The notes under the pieces: model-generated
The model's input: only the letters and a program-made list of their open reading frames with translations
Databases searched by the model: none
What the model was told of the DNA's origin: nothing
Shown here: positions 8,481 to 18,413 of the stretch, one piece after another
How the letters are laid out: each line of letters begins with the position of its first letter
Numbering within the stretch: the first letter of the stretch is position 1
NCBI RefSeq assembly: GCF_902459475.1
Contig: NZ_LR699115.1
Span: forward strand, 186,001 to 250,000
DNA from: Aquicella lusitana
Lineage (GTDB): Bacteria; Pseudomonadota; Gammaproteobacteria; DSM-16500
Direction: 5' to 3'
DNA: 64,000 nt
Position numbers and translations under genes: made by a program

Positions 8481-11400
8481 TTAGCTGCGCTTCACGCAGA
8501 GCAACTTATCAATTTTCTTACCCAGCTTGCCTTTGGTTAAATCAGCGCTTCTAGTTTTAAAAAGAGTTTCATTACAGGATCTTGACTTAATCATCACTTC
8601 CACTTCCCTTGCAGCACCTGTTTTTTGCGTTTCTGTACGGCCCAACACCCACCCATATCCTGTATATTTTCCTCTGCCTGTTCTTTTTTCAAGGTATCCT
8701 CGTATGCGGATACGATCCAGCAAATAAGGCTTATCCCTAGCGAGTTGTTTAAGATGAGAATAATGGCTCCTATCTTCTGCCTCGCCATATACAAGCGCAG
8801 GGCCATTTCCTCTTTTATTGTCCAGCAACATATCCACAATCTCGTCATGACCGTTCTTACATGCTGCCGCTAAAGGACTGAGCCCGCTTTTTGATACGAT
8901 ATTGATATTAATTCCCATATCTAATAATAAACTAAGCAATACCTTGTCCCCCGTCTCGCAGGCAAAATATAAAAGCTTTATTTCATTATTCTGAGGAATA
9001 TCGTTTTCCAATTCCAAACCGTAGTAGGATATCAAATAAGCAGCTTTTTCAAATTTCTTGCACTTGACAGCCTGCTGTAAAGGAGTCAACCCATTTTGAT
9101 TAGATTGCATAAGCAATTCTGGGCTCTCATGAAGCAGCAGATCAAATAGCTGAACCGGATAATCACGTGCTACACAAAGATGCAGTATAGTTGGCGCTGG
9201 ATAGTCGAATATCGCCATCTCGTGCTTGATCAGAACAGCAGCAATCTCGAATTTTTTTGCTTTAATAGCTAATGCTTGAAGTTCGGCAAAATCTATCTTC
9301 AATTCAGCCTTGTTTAACAGACATTCATTATTATTGCTATCAGTAATAAACCGTGAAAGAAGGGAATTGGAGAGTGTGCATTGCTTGCCCTCTTTCAGGA
9401 TTTTTTCACATAGCATTCTAATTGGATTGAGACTGCCTCTTAGTAAGATAAACGCAAGCTCAGTGTCTTCGCTCTCAAAAGCAAGGTCAATAGGTGTTTT
9501 ACCATTATTCGCCATTCGATCCGGTAAAGCCCCATTCGCCAGAAGCAGCTCAATCATCTTAATATTTTTTTGTCGAACAGCGACATGCAACACTGTTTCA
9601 CCATTTCCCCTGTCCGTTTCATTGATGAAATAACCATATTCATATTGAGCCGGCTTTAGCAAAGTTATCAGATTATTTTCGGCAATGATATGCCATATGG
9701 TTGATTGATTTAATTGGGCAAGGTGGACGATTAAACACCGTGTTATATCATCCCATCCATTTTCCGCAGCTAGCTGCAAGGCTGATTTCTTGTCACCGTT
9801 TCGCATATGGATATTGGCATGATGTTTTAGCAAAAAATTAACGCTGCTCAGGCTCCGAGATTGGACTGCAATGTGCAGAGGAGCAAGATTGCTATTATCA
9901 ACTGCATTAATATCCGCTTTTCCATCCGCTATTAAAACCTCAGCAACATCCAGTTGACCAATTTTGATCGCTGCTGCGAGCGGAGTCGTGCCAGATAGCG
10001 TTCCTTTATTAGGATTCGCCCCATAATTTAGCAGTAAACGAACCATATCAACATTGCGCACAGCCATATAGAGCGGAGTAAATAAGGTATCCTGATTTAT
10101 AAAGTTCGGATCAGCCCCTAGCTTCAGCAATTTTTCTACTGCTTCTATGTTCTGCATATCAACTGCCACAAGCAGAGGCGTTTTTTTGGAAACATATCCA
10201 TTTAAATCGAAGCCCAGTGTATAGAGACGCTCAATTATGCCGACTGATCCTGCCGATGTTGCAACTATCAAAGCGCCTTTATCCAGCCGCAATTCATCAT
10301 GATTTTCAAGCAATTGCTCCATCTGTTTCACCAGCCCATTTTTAATCGCAAAATAAAAGGCAGGAACCACATCAAATTGCTCATGCCTATCGAGCCGCTG
10401 AATTAACTTTTCTAATTCATGACACTCTTCTTTCAAACATTTAATCACGCATTTTTTTTCTTTCTGCTGGCTTATCAAGCCCTCTTTTTTAATGGTGAAT
10501 TCGAGCTGCATGAGTGCTTGTTCCTGATATTCAAGCCGTTCTTTCAGCACAGTGAAGCCTTCATAAGCTGCGTTTAATACTGTTTTGCCATTTTTATCCA
10601 ATTGGTTAATGTTTATTTTTTCTTCGTTCAATAGCACATTCGCTGTTGTAGCGTCACCTTGCTCTAAAGCAAACTGCAGCAGGCTCTTCTCCTGCCATGC
10701 AATCCGTCGATTCGCATCAGCGCCATAACGTAATAGCAATTGAGTGCTTAGAGGGTGGCCTTTCCTTACAGCCAGTTCAAGCAAGTCAAATTGATTCAGC
10801 CTTCTGGTCAGCTCAGCTGGCGACATTTTTTTCGAAGACGAAATGAGCAATAATTCCAGCGCATTAACATATCCTAACTCAACAGCGAGTTGAATGAGAG
10901 GCTTTTTCGCAACAGCTTTGCTGAAAGGATCAGCGCCGTATGCCAGTAGCAATTGAATGGTTTCTTCATCATCATTTGTAATAGCAGCCTCCAGCAACAC
11001 ACTGTAATTCACTTCTTTTTTGCCTTCATATTTTAATAACATTGCTAATATTTCAGTAGCGCGATGTTGGGCAGCAAGGTAAAAATACTCAGGTTTAAGA
11101 TTTACCTTATCAGTCTCCAATAACCTTTCAATAATCCGTTTCCGGTTTTGATAAATCGCTTTTCTAAAAGGCGTACTATTCTGTGCAGTCGAAAAATTCA
11201 CATCAGCGCCTGATTGCAAATAAAAGTCAACTGATGCCTCATCTCCTACCCATACTGCCATATCCAATGCTGTTTTCTCATAAACGCCAGATCCATAAGT
11301 TAAATTTGGTATTTTATTTGTAATGATGCGGGTATCTTTTATCAGGTCTGTCTGTTTAATGATTTTTTTAGGCGGAGTAAAACCGATGATACGCATCCCT

Positions 11401-12080
11401 ACCGGGCAAGATGCTTCTTTTTCCAGGCGATTCATATTGAAATAACATCTGGCCAATTCGGTACCATTAGCAATTTCTACCGCTCCCGTGGGCGAGTTGG
11501 CATCAAAATAGTAATATTTCCCTTTGATACTAAATAGCGCTGTATCATGATGATGAGAACTCAGCAGCGTCATTTGGTTTTCAAACATCCCTGCCTGGAA
11601 CATTTTTTCAAAACGATCTTCCAGTTCGGCGAGGGTAAACATTCCGCCCAAAGCATAATTAAGCTCGGGTCCCGCAGGTTGATCGAACAGGATTTTGTGA
11701 AAATCGCCGTGTGCTTCGGAGCTATATCGCCTTATATTTTGAATATATTCTGCAAAGCTTAGATAAGCGTCAAATTCGTTTTGCTGTTCAACAGACAAGT
11801 TATTTGAGCCATCCCATGAAACAATTTCTTGACGTGTTTTCTTAAACCACGCCAAGTCATGCTTGTTTTTTCCGTTACGAGCATTTTCGTTTGCCCAATT
11901 GACAAAAAGCCATATTCCGGCCGATCCGTCACAATAACCCTTGTGCTCCATCCAATGAAGCAAATGATGATATTGTTCAGCGTTGGTATCGCGGTTGTTG
12001 GGATATTTTTTTAAAAAAAGAATGAGCTTTCCAAAAATTTCTCTTTGGCGCACATCGGGCATTTCTATTCTGCTATCCAT
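8481..12080 (-). CDS. Large ankyrin-repeat protein with N-terminal cysteine-protease-like domain (candidate effector)
   Basis: 1199 residues from the ATG at 12080, preceded by GGTGAGCAGG; a TTG 16 codons upstream also keeps the frame open. Residues 1-250 carry a possible catalytic set: GYCDGSAGIWLFVNW with C50, HHHDTALF with H176-178, and KYYYFDANSPTG with D193, resembling C58/YopT-type proteases and the protease-like domains of Legionella ankyrin effectors. About twenty ankyrin repeats fill ~270-1110, interrupted by a charged coiled-coil-like segment near 530-590 (LKERLEYQEQALMQLEF...). The tail is basic. It has no signal peptide or membrane helix. A Dot/Icm-type substrate is the best guess; protease activity is inference. 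Confidence 0.82.
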   Translation of the reverse strand: MDSRIEMPDVRQREIFGKLILFLKKYPNNRDTNAEQYHHLLHWMEHKGYCDGSAGIWLFVNWANENARNGKNKHDLAWFKKTRQEIVSWDGSNNLSVEQQNEFDAYLSFAEYIQNIRRYSSEAHGDFHKILFDQPAGPELNYALGGMFTLAELEDRFEKMFQAGMFENQMTLLSSHHHDTALFSIKGKYYYFDANSPTGAVEIANGTELARCYFNMNRLEKEASCPVGMRIIGFTPPKKIIKQTDLIKDTRIITNKIPNLTYGSGVYEKTALDMAVWVGDEASVDFYLQSGADVNFSTAQNSTPFRKAIYQNRKRIIERLLETDKVNLKPEYFYLAAQHRATEILAMLLKYEGKKEVNYSVLLEAAITNDDEETIQLLLAYGADPFSKAVAKKPLIQLAVELGYVNALELLLISSSKKMSPAELTRRLNQFDLLELAVRKGHPLSTQLLLRYGADANRRIAWQEKSLLQFALEQGDATTANVLLNEEKININQLDKNGKTVLNAAYEGFTVLKERLEYQEQALMQLEFTIKKEGLISQQKEKKCVIKCLKEECHELEKLIQRLDRHEQFDVVPAFYFAIKNGLVKQMEQLLENHDELRLDKGALIVATSAGSVGIIERLYTLGFDLNGYVSKKTPLLVAVDMQNIEAVEKLLKLGADPNFINQDTLFTPLYMAVRNVDMVRLLLNYGANPNKGTLSGTTPLAAAIKIGQLDVAEVLIADGKADINAVDNSNLAPLHIAVQSRSLSSVNFLLKHHANIHMRNGDKKSALQLAAENGWDDITRCLIVHLAQLNQSTIWHIIAENNLITLLKPAQYEYGYFINETDRGNGETVLHVAVRQKNIKMIELLLANGALPDRMANNGKTPIDLAFESEDTELAFILLRGSLNPIRMLCEKILKEGKQCTLSNSLLSRFITDSNNNECLLNKAELKIDFAELQALAIKAKKFEIAAVLIKHEMAIFDYPAPTILHLCVARDYPVQLFDLLLHESPELLMQSNQNGLTPLQQAVKCKKFEKAAYLISYYGLELENDIPQNNEIKLLYFACETGDKVLLSLLLDMGININIVSKSGLSPLAAACKNGHDEIVDMLLDNKRGNGPALVYGEAEDRSHYSHLKQLARDKPYLLDRIRIRGYLEKRTGRGKYTGYGWVLGRTETQKTGAAREVEVMIKSRSCNETLFKTRSADLTKGKLGKKIDKLLCVKRS

Positions 12081-12386
12081 CCTGCTCACCGCGTTTTGTA
12101 TGCTATTTATTGTTATATTGAGTAACAAATTATACGGCAGCTTATGTATATGATTATTATCAAAGTGTTAAGGCATACAATGATCGAATTTGATTTAAAA
12201 TCATAAGATTAGATGGCATAGTTTGAGGGGCGTGCAGCGTTTACATTAACATTTTCTTACGAAACGTCATGAATCAGCTAAATTTCCGTTATTCCTGCGT
12301 GACATGCGTCTTTTGATTTATTAACATTCTGACATACTATGACGAATGATTCGCCTAGTGAATAACTGGATGATAAGGAGTGACTC
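12081..12386. promoter_or_regulatory. Intergenic region with candidate sigma-70 promoter for the tyrosine operon
   Basis: This 306-bp gap separates the divergent ankyrin gene and hpd. The best promoter match for hpd is TTGATT at 12313-12318, a 16-bp spacer, and TACTAT at 12335-12340, about 47 bp before the start codon. AAGGAG at 12375-12380 is a good ribosome binding site for hpd. I find no convincing Fur, PmrA or TyrR-type box and no further open frame in the rest of the gap. Confidence 0.4.
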
Positions 12387-13469
12387 ATGCATACCCATAA
12401 TCCTGCAGGCACTGATGGATTCGATTTCCTTGAATTTACAACGACCAACCCGCAAAAACTTATTAATCAGTTCGAAACCATGGGATTTGTCCCCGTTGCG
12501 CAGCATAAAACATGCGACGTAACTATCTATCAGCAAAATGATATCCGCTTTATTATCAATCTAACCAAAAACAGCATGGCAAGCCAATTTGCTGATTTGC
12601 ATGGCGCCTCCGTCTCGGCTATGGGGTTTCGCGTCAATGATGCTAAATTCGCTTATCAGCATGCTCTTGCATGCGGCGCTACGCCTTATCAACCTGCAAG
12701 AGAAACAGTGGCCTATGACATGCCAGCTATTTATGGCGTTGGCAACAGCTTGATTTATTTTGTAGACTACCGAAATAATTTATCAAACTATGCTCATCTT
12801 TTTTCTCCTCTACAGGTGCACGTTTCTGCAAATCAGGGAGCAGGCTTAACTTATATTGATCATGTCACTCACAATTTGTATCGTGGCAATATGTTAGAAT
12901 GGGCTGATTTTTATACACGCATTTTCAACTTCAGGGAAGTTCGTTACTTTGATATTGAAGGCAAGCTGACAGGATTAAAAAGCAAAGCGATGACAAGCCC
13001 TTGTGGAAAAATTCGCATTCCCTTAAACGAATCATCCGATGATAAATCTCAAATTGAAGAATTCTTAAAGGATTTTAATGGCGAAGGCATTCAGCATATT
13101 GCATTGGGCACCCAAGACATTTACACAAGTGTTAACCAATTACGCAAGCAGGGAATAGCATTCCTGGATACACCTGATACTTATTATGAATTGATAGATA
13201 AACGCCTGCCCAAGCACGGCGAATCTGTAGAACAATTAAAAAAATTCCGCATTTTAATTGACGGCGAAACACAGCGAGAAAAAAAATTACTTTTACAAAT
13301 TTTCACACAAAACATGCTGGGGCCCGTCTTTTTTGAGATTATCCAACGCAAAGGCGACGAAGGCTTTGGTGAAGGTAATTTCCGTGCATTGTTTGAGTCC
13401 ATTGAGCTTGACCAGATACGCCGCGGCGTGTTAACGCTGGAACAGGAAAAAGAAGAGGAAAAATCATGA
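12387..13469 (+). CDS. hpd: 4-hydroxyphenylpyruvate dioxygenase (legiolysin-type)
   Basis: 360 residues, typical length. Converts 4-hydroxyphenylpyruvate to homogentisate with O2 and Fe(II), the second step of tyrosine catabolism. The two vicinal-oxygen-chelate halves are clear, and the iron triad is visible as H159 (YIDHVTH), H237 (IQHIAL) and E317 (FFEII). In Legionella this enzyme (lly, legiolysin) causes pyomelanin pigment when homogentisate accumulates. First gene of a tight operon: its stop overlaps the next start by 4 bp. Strong ribosome binding site AAGGAG. Confidence 0.95.
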   Translation: MHTHNPAGTDGFDFLEFTTTNPQKLINQFETMGFVPVAQHKTCDVTIYQQNDIRFIINLTKNSMASQFADLHGASVSAMGFRVNDAKFAYQHALACGATPYQPARETVAYDMPAIYGVGNSLIYFVDYRNNLSNYAHLFSPLQVHVSANQGAGLTYIDHVTHNLYRGNMLEWADFYTRIFNFREVRYFDIEGKLTGLKSKAMTSPCGKIRIPLNESSDDKSQIEEFLKDFNGEGIQHIALGTQDIYTSVNQLRKQGIAFLDTPDTYYELIDKRLPKHGESVEQLKKFRILIDGETQREKKLLLQIFTQNMLGPVFFEIIQRKGDEGFGEGNFRALFESIELDQIRRGVLTLEQEKEEEKS

Positions 13470-14476
13470 AACTCGCCTCGCTTAAAGATAAAACGCGTGA
13501 CGGCAAATTGGTGATTGTCAGTAAGGATCTGACCCGCGCTGTGTTAGTGCCTGATATTGCCGCAACCCTGCAGCAGGCACTGGATGACTGGCAGAGCTGC
13601 AGGCCGTTATTGGAAACCCGCTATCGTGAACTTAACGAAGATAAAATAAAGGGCGTGATCGCGTTCCAGGAACAAGCCATTGCATCACCACTTCCACGAG
13701 CGTATCAGTGGGCTGATGGCAGCGCCTACGTCAATCATGTCGAATTGGTACGCAAGGCACGCGGGGCAGAATTGCCGGAAAGTTTTTGGCAAGACCCGCT
13801 CATGTATCAGGGCGGATCTGACACCTTTCTTGGCCCGCATGATGATATTCCTCTGCTTGACGCACAGTGGGGGCTGGATTTCGAAGCAGAAGTGGCCGTT
13901 ATTACAACCGACGTCCTCGCTGGTGCAAATCAAGAGGAAGCAGAAGCAGCCATTTGTCTGCTTCTGCTAGTCAATGACGTATCCCTGCGAAATTTGATCC
14001 CAAATGAACTTGCCAAGGGATTTGGTTTTTTTCAAAGCAAACCTTCCAGTGCTTTTTCACCCGTGGCTGTCACACCGGATGAACTAAAAGAAGCATGGGA
14101 CGGCAAAAAAGTGCATTTGCCGCTGGTGACACATTTGAATGAAAAATTATTTGGTCGCCCTAATGCCGGTGTTGATATGACATTCGATTTTCCCACACTG
14201 ATCGCGCACGCAGCCAAAACACGTAAACTAGGAGCCGGTAGCATTATTGGTTCGGGCACAGTTTCAAATTATGATCGGTCCAAAGGCTCATCCTGTATCG
14301 CTGAAAAACGCATGCTGGAAACCATTGAAAAGGGAAAACCACTTACTCCATTCATGCAGCCTGGCGATCGTGTGCGTATTGAAATGTTTGACCATGATCA
14401 AATCTCTATTTTTGGCGCAATTGATCAAAGAGTAGTAACCGTCAAGGAGCGCGAGAAATATGCTGAAACTTTATGA
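13466..14476 (+). CDS. fahA: Fumarylacetoacetase (fumarylacetoacetate hydrolase)
   Basis: 336 residues of the FAH superfamily; hydrolyses fumarylacetoacetate to fumarate and acetoacetate, the last step of tyrosine catabolism. The metal-binding acidic residues lie in DFEAEVAVI and the following NDVSLRNL region, and GSGTVSNYD with GDRVRIEMF marks the C-terminal core. It is the shorter bacterial form rather than the ~420-residue mammalian-like type. The start codon overlaps the hpd stop (ATGA), and the end overlaps maiA by 17 bp, so translational coupling is likely. Confidence 0.92.
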   Translation: MKLASLKDKTRDGKLVIVSKDLTRAVLVPDIAATLQQALDDWQSCRPLLETRYRELNEDKIKGVIAFQEQAIASPLPRAYQWADGSAYVNHVELVRKARGAELPESFWQDPLMYQGGSDTFLGPHDDIPLLDAQWGLDFEAEVAVITTDVLAGANQEEAEAAICLLLLVNDVSLRNLIPNELAKGFGFFQSKPSSAFSPVAVTPDELKEAWDGKKVHLPLVTHLNEKLFGRPNAGVDMTFDFPTLIAHAAKTRKLGAGSIIGSGTVSNYDRSKGSSCIAEKRMLETIEKGKPLTPFMQPGDRVRIEMFDHDQISIFGAIDQRVVTVKEREKYAETL

Positions 14477-15113
14477 CTACTATCGATCCAGCGCCTGCTT
14501 TCGTGTTCGCATCGCTCTCAATCTCAAAGGCCTGGACTACCAGGCGGTGCCGGTTCATCTCATCAATCACGGCGGCGAACAATTTTCTGACGCTTATCAA
14601 AAAATCAACCCGCAGCAGCTGGTTCCCTCCTTACAGGATGGCGACAAGGTGCTAACACAATCACTGGCCATCATTGAATATCTGGATGAAACACATCCCT
14701 CTCCGCCGCTTTTACCAGCAGATCCCTATCAAAAAAGTCTGGTCAGATCGTTTGCGCTTGCCATTGCTGCTGATCTGCATCCGCTTAATAATTTGCGAGT
14801 CTGGAAATATTTGATGAGCCATTTAAAACTACCCGAGGAGCAAAAAAATAGCTGGTATCATCACTGGATGAAAATAGGCCTTGATGCGTTAGAGAAAAAA
14901 CTTCTCTCGCATCATCAAAACATGTCCTATTGTTTTGGCGATCAGCCTACCTTGGCTGATATCTGTTTGGTCCCGCAGCTTTTCAATGCCAGACGGTTTG
15001 CTTTTGATCTGGGTGCCTATCCTACACTTGTGCGCATTGATGCAAACTGTCAAAAACATCCTGCCTTCGTTAAGGCATGGCCAGAAGAAGCCTCTGCAGA
15101 TGTAAAAGGATAA
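14460..15113 (+). CDS. maiA: Maleylacetoacetate isomerase (zeta-class GST)
   Basis: 217 residues. Uses glutathione to isomerise 4-maleylacetoacetate to fumarylacetoacetate. The zeta-class glutathione site is visible at the N-terminus as YRSSACFRVRIALNLKG, a variant of the usual SSCSWRVRIAL, and the NPQQLVPSL and QSLAIIEYL thioredoxin-fold motifs follow. The helical C-terminal domain contains PTLADICLVPQ. It starts inside fahA, which supports one operon. The gene order hpd-fah-maiA places the last three enzymes of the pathway together. Confidence 0.93.
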   Translation: MLKLYDYYRSSACFRVRIALNLKGLDYQAVPVHLINHGGEQFSDAYQKINPQQLVPSLQDGDKVLTQSLAIIEYLDETHPSPPLLPADPYQKSLVRSFALAIAADLHPLNNLRVWKYLMSHLKLPEEQKNSWYHHWMKIGLDALEKKLLSHHQNMSYCFGDQPTLADICLVPQLFNARRFAFDLGAYPTLVRIDANCQKHPAFVKAWPEEASADVKG

Positions 15114-15118
15114 TCATT

Positions 15119-16264
15119 ATGAAAATGGATTTCCGTTCACTAGCCAATACCAAAATCAGCAGCCTGACTCCTTATCAACCTGGCAAACCGGTTGAAGAAC
15201 TTGAACGTGAATTAGGGATCACTTCTTCCATCAAGCTGGCGAGTAATGAAAACCCGCTTGGCCCTAGTCCTCAGGCGCTTCTCGCTGCCCAACAAGCTTT
15301 ACCGCATATGCATATTTATCCGGACGGCGCCTGCTTTGAATTAAAACAGGCGCTTTCCCATTTTTTATCTGTTAAACCGGAGCAGCTCACTATAGGAAAC
15401 GGCTCGGAAAATGTTCTGGAACTGATTGTTAAAGCTTATCTGGATCCAGCCAGCAATGCTGTTCTCTCTCAATATGCATTTCTGACCATTCAAATTCTTG
15501 TACAAAGTTATGGCAATATAAAAATGGTGCCAGCCCGTGAGTGGGGCCACGATATTGATAAAATGATCGCCGCCATCGACGATCAAACCCGTTTGCTTTT
15601 TTTGGTTAACCCTAACAATCCCACTGGCACCTATACTAATGAAAATGATTTTAAACGGCTGATGCAATCTGTTCCCTCGCATGTGCTCGTGATCGTTGAC
15701 GAAGCCTATTCAGAATATATTGCCAAAACAGATTATCCCGATGCGCTCAAGTATTTAAGCGAATACCCCAATCTCGTCATCACACGGACTTTTTCAAAAA
15801 TTTACGGGCTTGCGGCATTGCGATTAGGTTATGCCGTTTCGTCGCCGGATATTGCTGATATATTGAATCGTGCACGACTGCCCTTCAATGTGAACACCCT
15901 TGCTTCCAGGGCTGCCTGTGCGGCGCTGATGGATCATGCGCATGTGAAGAAAAGTGTGCAGCTTAACCATCAGGGTATGCGGCAACTTGAGGAAGGGTTG
16001 CAAAAAATGCAACTTAACTATATTCCTTCAATTGGAAATTTTATCACCATTGATGTAGAAAACGGCGCAGCCGTCTATCAAAAGCTGTTGCACGAAGGTG
16101 TGATTGTACGACCGCTAACCGCATATAGCATGCCAAAACATATTCGCGTCACAATCGGCACCGCTGAACAAAATGAACGGTTTTTAGCAGCACTGCAAAA
16201 AGTGTGCGATACCTCCTCTGCTAAAATGAAAGCGACTGAATCATTATGGCGGCACGATCATTAG
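15119..16264 (+). CDS. hisC: HisC-family aminotransferase, likely tyrosine/aromatic transaminase
   Basis: 381 residues, fold type I PLP aminotransferase of the histidinol-phosphate aminotransferase group. KLASNENPLGPSP near residue 40 and TRTFSKIYGLAALRLGYA (with the Schiff-base lysine) are diagnostic. The ATG at 15119 follows AAAAGGA and is preferred over the open frame beginning at 15077. Sequence says HisC; position between maiA and hmgA says that it most likely removes the amino group of tyrosine to give 4-hydroxyphenylpyruvate, which no other gene of this operon does. HisC-type enzymes are known to accept aromatic amino acids. Both roles remain possible. Confidence 0.85.
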   Translation: MKMDFRSLANTKISSLTPYQPGKPVEELERELGITSSIKLASNENPLGPSPQALLAAQQALPHMHIYPDGACFELKQALSHFLSVKPEQLTIGNGSENVLELIVKAYLDPASNAVLSQYAFLTIQILVQSYGNIKMVPAREWGHDIDKMIAAIDDQTRLLFLVNPNNPTGTYTNENDFKRLMQSVPSHVLVIVDEAYSEYIAKTDYPDALKYLSEYPNLVITRTFSKIYGLAALRLGYAVSSPDIADILNRARLPFNVNTLASRAACAALMDHAHVKKSVQLNHQGMRQLEEGLQKMQLNYIPSIGNFITIDVENGAAVYQKLLHEGVIVRPLTAYSMPKHIRVTIGTAEQNERFLAALQKVCDTSSAKMKATESLWRHDH

Positions 16265-16277
16265 GGAATCTTAAGGC

Positions 16278-17582
16278 ATGAACAAACATACCGCTAACTT
16301 GAAGGGTCTCGGCAATCATCACGAATCTGAAGCGCTGGAAGGCGCTCTCGTAAAAGGCTGTAATTCGCCTCAGAAAGTACCTTATGGCTTATATGCGGAA
16401 CAATTAAGCGGCAGCGCATTTACTTCTCCCCGACATATCAATTTATCCAGTTGGCTATATCGCATACGTCCTTCTGTTTTGCACGGTGAATTTCACCCGG
16501 TACTGCAAACCGATCTTGCAGGCACTCCTTTCGATCTCGCGTATACGCCACCAACACAGATGCGCTGGGATCCCATGCCCTATCCTGCCGTTCCCCGCAG
16601 CTTTATTGAAGGCTTGGTCACACTAGCGGGTAACGGTTCCATTGAAATGCAAGGCGGTGCTGCTATTCATTTATATTGCGCGACTCGTTCCATGCACAAT
16701 GAATTTTTTTATAACGCTGATGGCGAGTTTCTTATTGTTCCACAAGAAGGCGCGCTACGATTTAAAACCGAATTCGGCAGTCTTGATGCCAAACCTGGCG
16801 AACTCATCGTCATCCCTCGCGGTATTAAATTCCAAGTCCAATTGATAGCCGAGAAAGCGCGAGGTTATATTTGTGAAAATTTTGGGTCCCCTTTTCGTCT
16901 ACCTGAACTAGGTGTGATTGGCGCAAATGGCCTTGCTAATCCCCGCGATTTTCATATCCCCTCAGCCGCTTTCGAAGACCGCGAAGGTAACTTTATCCTG
17001 ATCACCAAATTCCAGGGGCAATTGTGGCAAGCGGCAATTAACCATTCACCACTTGACGTAGTCGCCTGGCATGGAACATATGCACCTTATAAATATGATC
17101 TAGCCCTCTTCAACACCATCAATACCGTCAGCTTTGATCACCCTGATCCTTCTATTTTCACCGTATTAACCTCACCCTCTCCGGTACAAGGCGTCGCGAA
17201 TATTGATTTCGTCATTTTCCCGCCGCGATGGATGGTGGCAAAAGACACCTTTCGCCCGCCTTATTACCATCGTAATATCATGAGTGAATATATGGGCTTG
17301 ATTCACGGCGCCTATGATGCGAAAGAAACAGGCTTTGTTCCCGGTGGCGGCAGTCTGCACAATTGCATGTCAGCGCATGGCCCCGATGCGGCCGCCTTTA
17401 ACAAGGCTGTATCAGCCGCTTTAGAACCGGAATATTATGACAATACGCTGGCATTCATGTTTGAATCCAGACAGGTATGGCGGTTGACACCGGCTGCTTA
17501 TAACGCCGATTTTCGCCAGAAAGATTATCTGGCTTGCTGGCAGGAATTGAAATCGCATTTCCAGGCTAAATCGATAGCATAA
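16278..17582 (+). CDS. hmgA: Homogentisate 1,2-dioxygenase
   Basis: 434 residues, standard length. Opens the homogentisate ring to 4-maleylacetoacetate with O2 and Fe(II). The family start [15 protein letters not shown] is present, and the iron ligands can be placed as H331 (YYHRN), E337 (MSEYMG) and H367 (SAHGPD), at the same relative spacing as in the human enzyme. It sits 13 bp after the aminotransferase gene. Loss of this step would give pyomelanin; here the enzyme appears intact. Confidence 0.96.
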   Translation: MNKHTANLKGLGNHHESEALEGALVKGCNSPQKVPYGLYAEQLSGSAFTSPRHINLSSWLYRIRPSVLHGEFHPVLQTDLAGTPFDLAYTPPTQMRWDPMPYPAVPRSFIEGLVTLAGNGSIEMQGGAAIHLYCATRSMHNEFFYNADGEFLIVPQEGALRFKTEFGSLDAKPGELIVIPRGIKFQVQLIAEKARGYICENFGSPFRLPELGVIGANGLANPRDFHIPSAAFEDREGNFILITKFQGQLWQAAINHSPLDVVAWHGTYAPYKYDLALFNTINTVSFDHPDPSIFTVLTSPSPVQGVANIDFVIFPPRWMVAKDTFRPPYYHRNIMSEYMGLIHGAYDAKETGFVPGGGSLHNCMSAHGPDAAAFNKAVSAALEPEYYDNTLAFMFESRQVWRLTPAAYNADFRQKDYLACWQELKSHFQAKSIA

Positions 17583-17592
17583 GGATGGCACT

Positions 17593-18393
17593 ATGGCATA
17601 CAAAAAAACATCGACCTATGTTGCAAGGCCCGTTGACGCGAATGGAAACGCAGCTTACACCGATGAAGAAAACCAGATCTGGCATGAACTCATTACACGT
17701 CAGATACCCATTGTGCAGGGACGCGCCTGTGACGAGTATATGCGTGGTGTAGAATTATTAAATCTTCCGCATGACCGAATTCCGCAATGCCATGAAGTAT
17801 CCAGCGTCTTACGTGATATCACCGGTTGGGCCCTTGAGCCAGTCCCTGCGCTCATCCCCTTCGACCGTTTTTTCAATCTGCTGGCCAATCGTAAATTCCC
17901 GGCGGCGACCTTCATACGCACGCGTGAAGAACTCAATTACCTCCAGGAACCGGATATTTTTCATGAAGTCTTTGGCCACTGCCCGCTGCTGACCAATCAG
18001 GCTTATGCTGACTTTACGCACACCTATGGCAAGTTGGGCTTAAAAGCGTCGCCGCAAGACCGCGTCATGCTAGCAAAACTTTACTGGTTTACTATTGAAT
18101 TTGGCCTCATCCAAACCGCTGCCGGCATGCGCATCTACGGAGGCGGGATTCTTTCTTCCATGGGCGAAACGCCTTATGCACTGGAGAGCTCCGTGCCGCA
18201 GCGAAAAGCATTCGATGTACTTGAGGTACTGCGCACACCTTACCGCATTGATATCATGCAGCCCATTTATTATGTCATCGATAGTTTCGATGTATTGTTT
18301 CATTTAATTGATATGGATTTGATTGACCTCATACATCAAGCGCGTCAACTCGGCATGTATGAGCCCGTTTATGCTACTGACTCACAACCATAA
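17593..18393 (+). CDS. phhA: Phenylalanine 4-hydroxylase
   Basis: 266 residues, a bacterial catalytic-domain-only aromatic amino acid hydroxylase without the ACT regulatory domain. It converts phenylalanine to tyrosine using tetrahydropterin, O2 and Fe(II). The iron triad is H124 and H129 in FHEVFGHCP and E169 in FTIEFGL. It starts 10 bp after hmgA and feeds phenylalanine into the tyrosine pathway. The pterin recycling partner phhB follows directly. Confidence 0.96.
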   Translation: MAYKKTSTYVARPVDANGNAAYTDEENQIWHELITRQIPIVQGRACDEYMRGVELLNLPHDRIPQCHEVSSVLRDITGWALEPVPALIPFDRFFNLLANRKFPAATFIRTREELNYLQEPDIFHEVFGHCPLLTNQAYADFTHTYGKLGLKASPQDRVMLAKLYWFTIEFGLIQTAAGMRIYGGGILSSMGETPYALESSVPQRKAFDVLEVLRTPYRIDIMQPIYYVIDSFDVLFHLIDMDLIDLIHQARQLGMYEPVYATDSQP

Positions 18394-18413
18394 GATCAAA
18401 ATGGAGTACCTCT

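Noticed and set aside
8481..12080. Numerous plus-strand open frames inside the ankyrin gene
   Set aside because: They are antisense shadows: short, without recognisable domains, ribosome binding sites or codon pattern, while the minus-strand frame is continuous with repeat structure.
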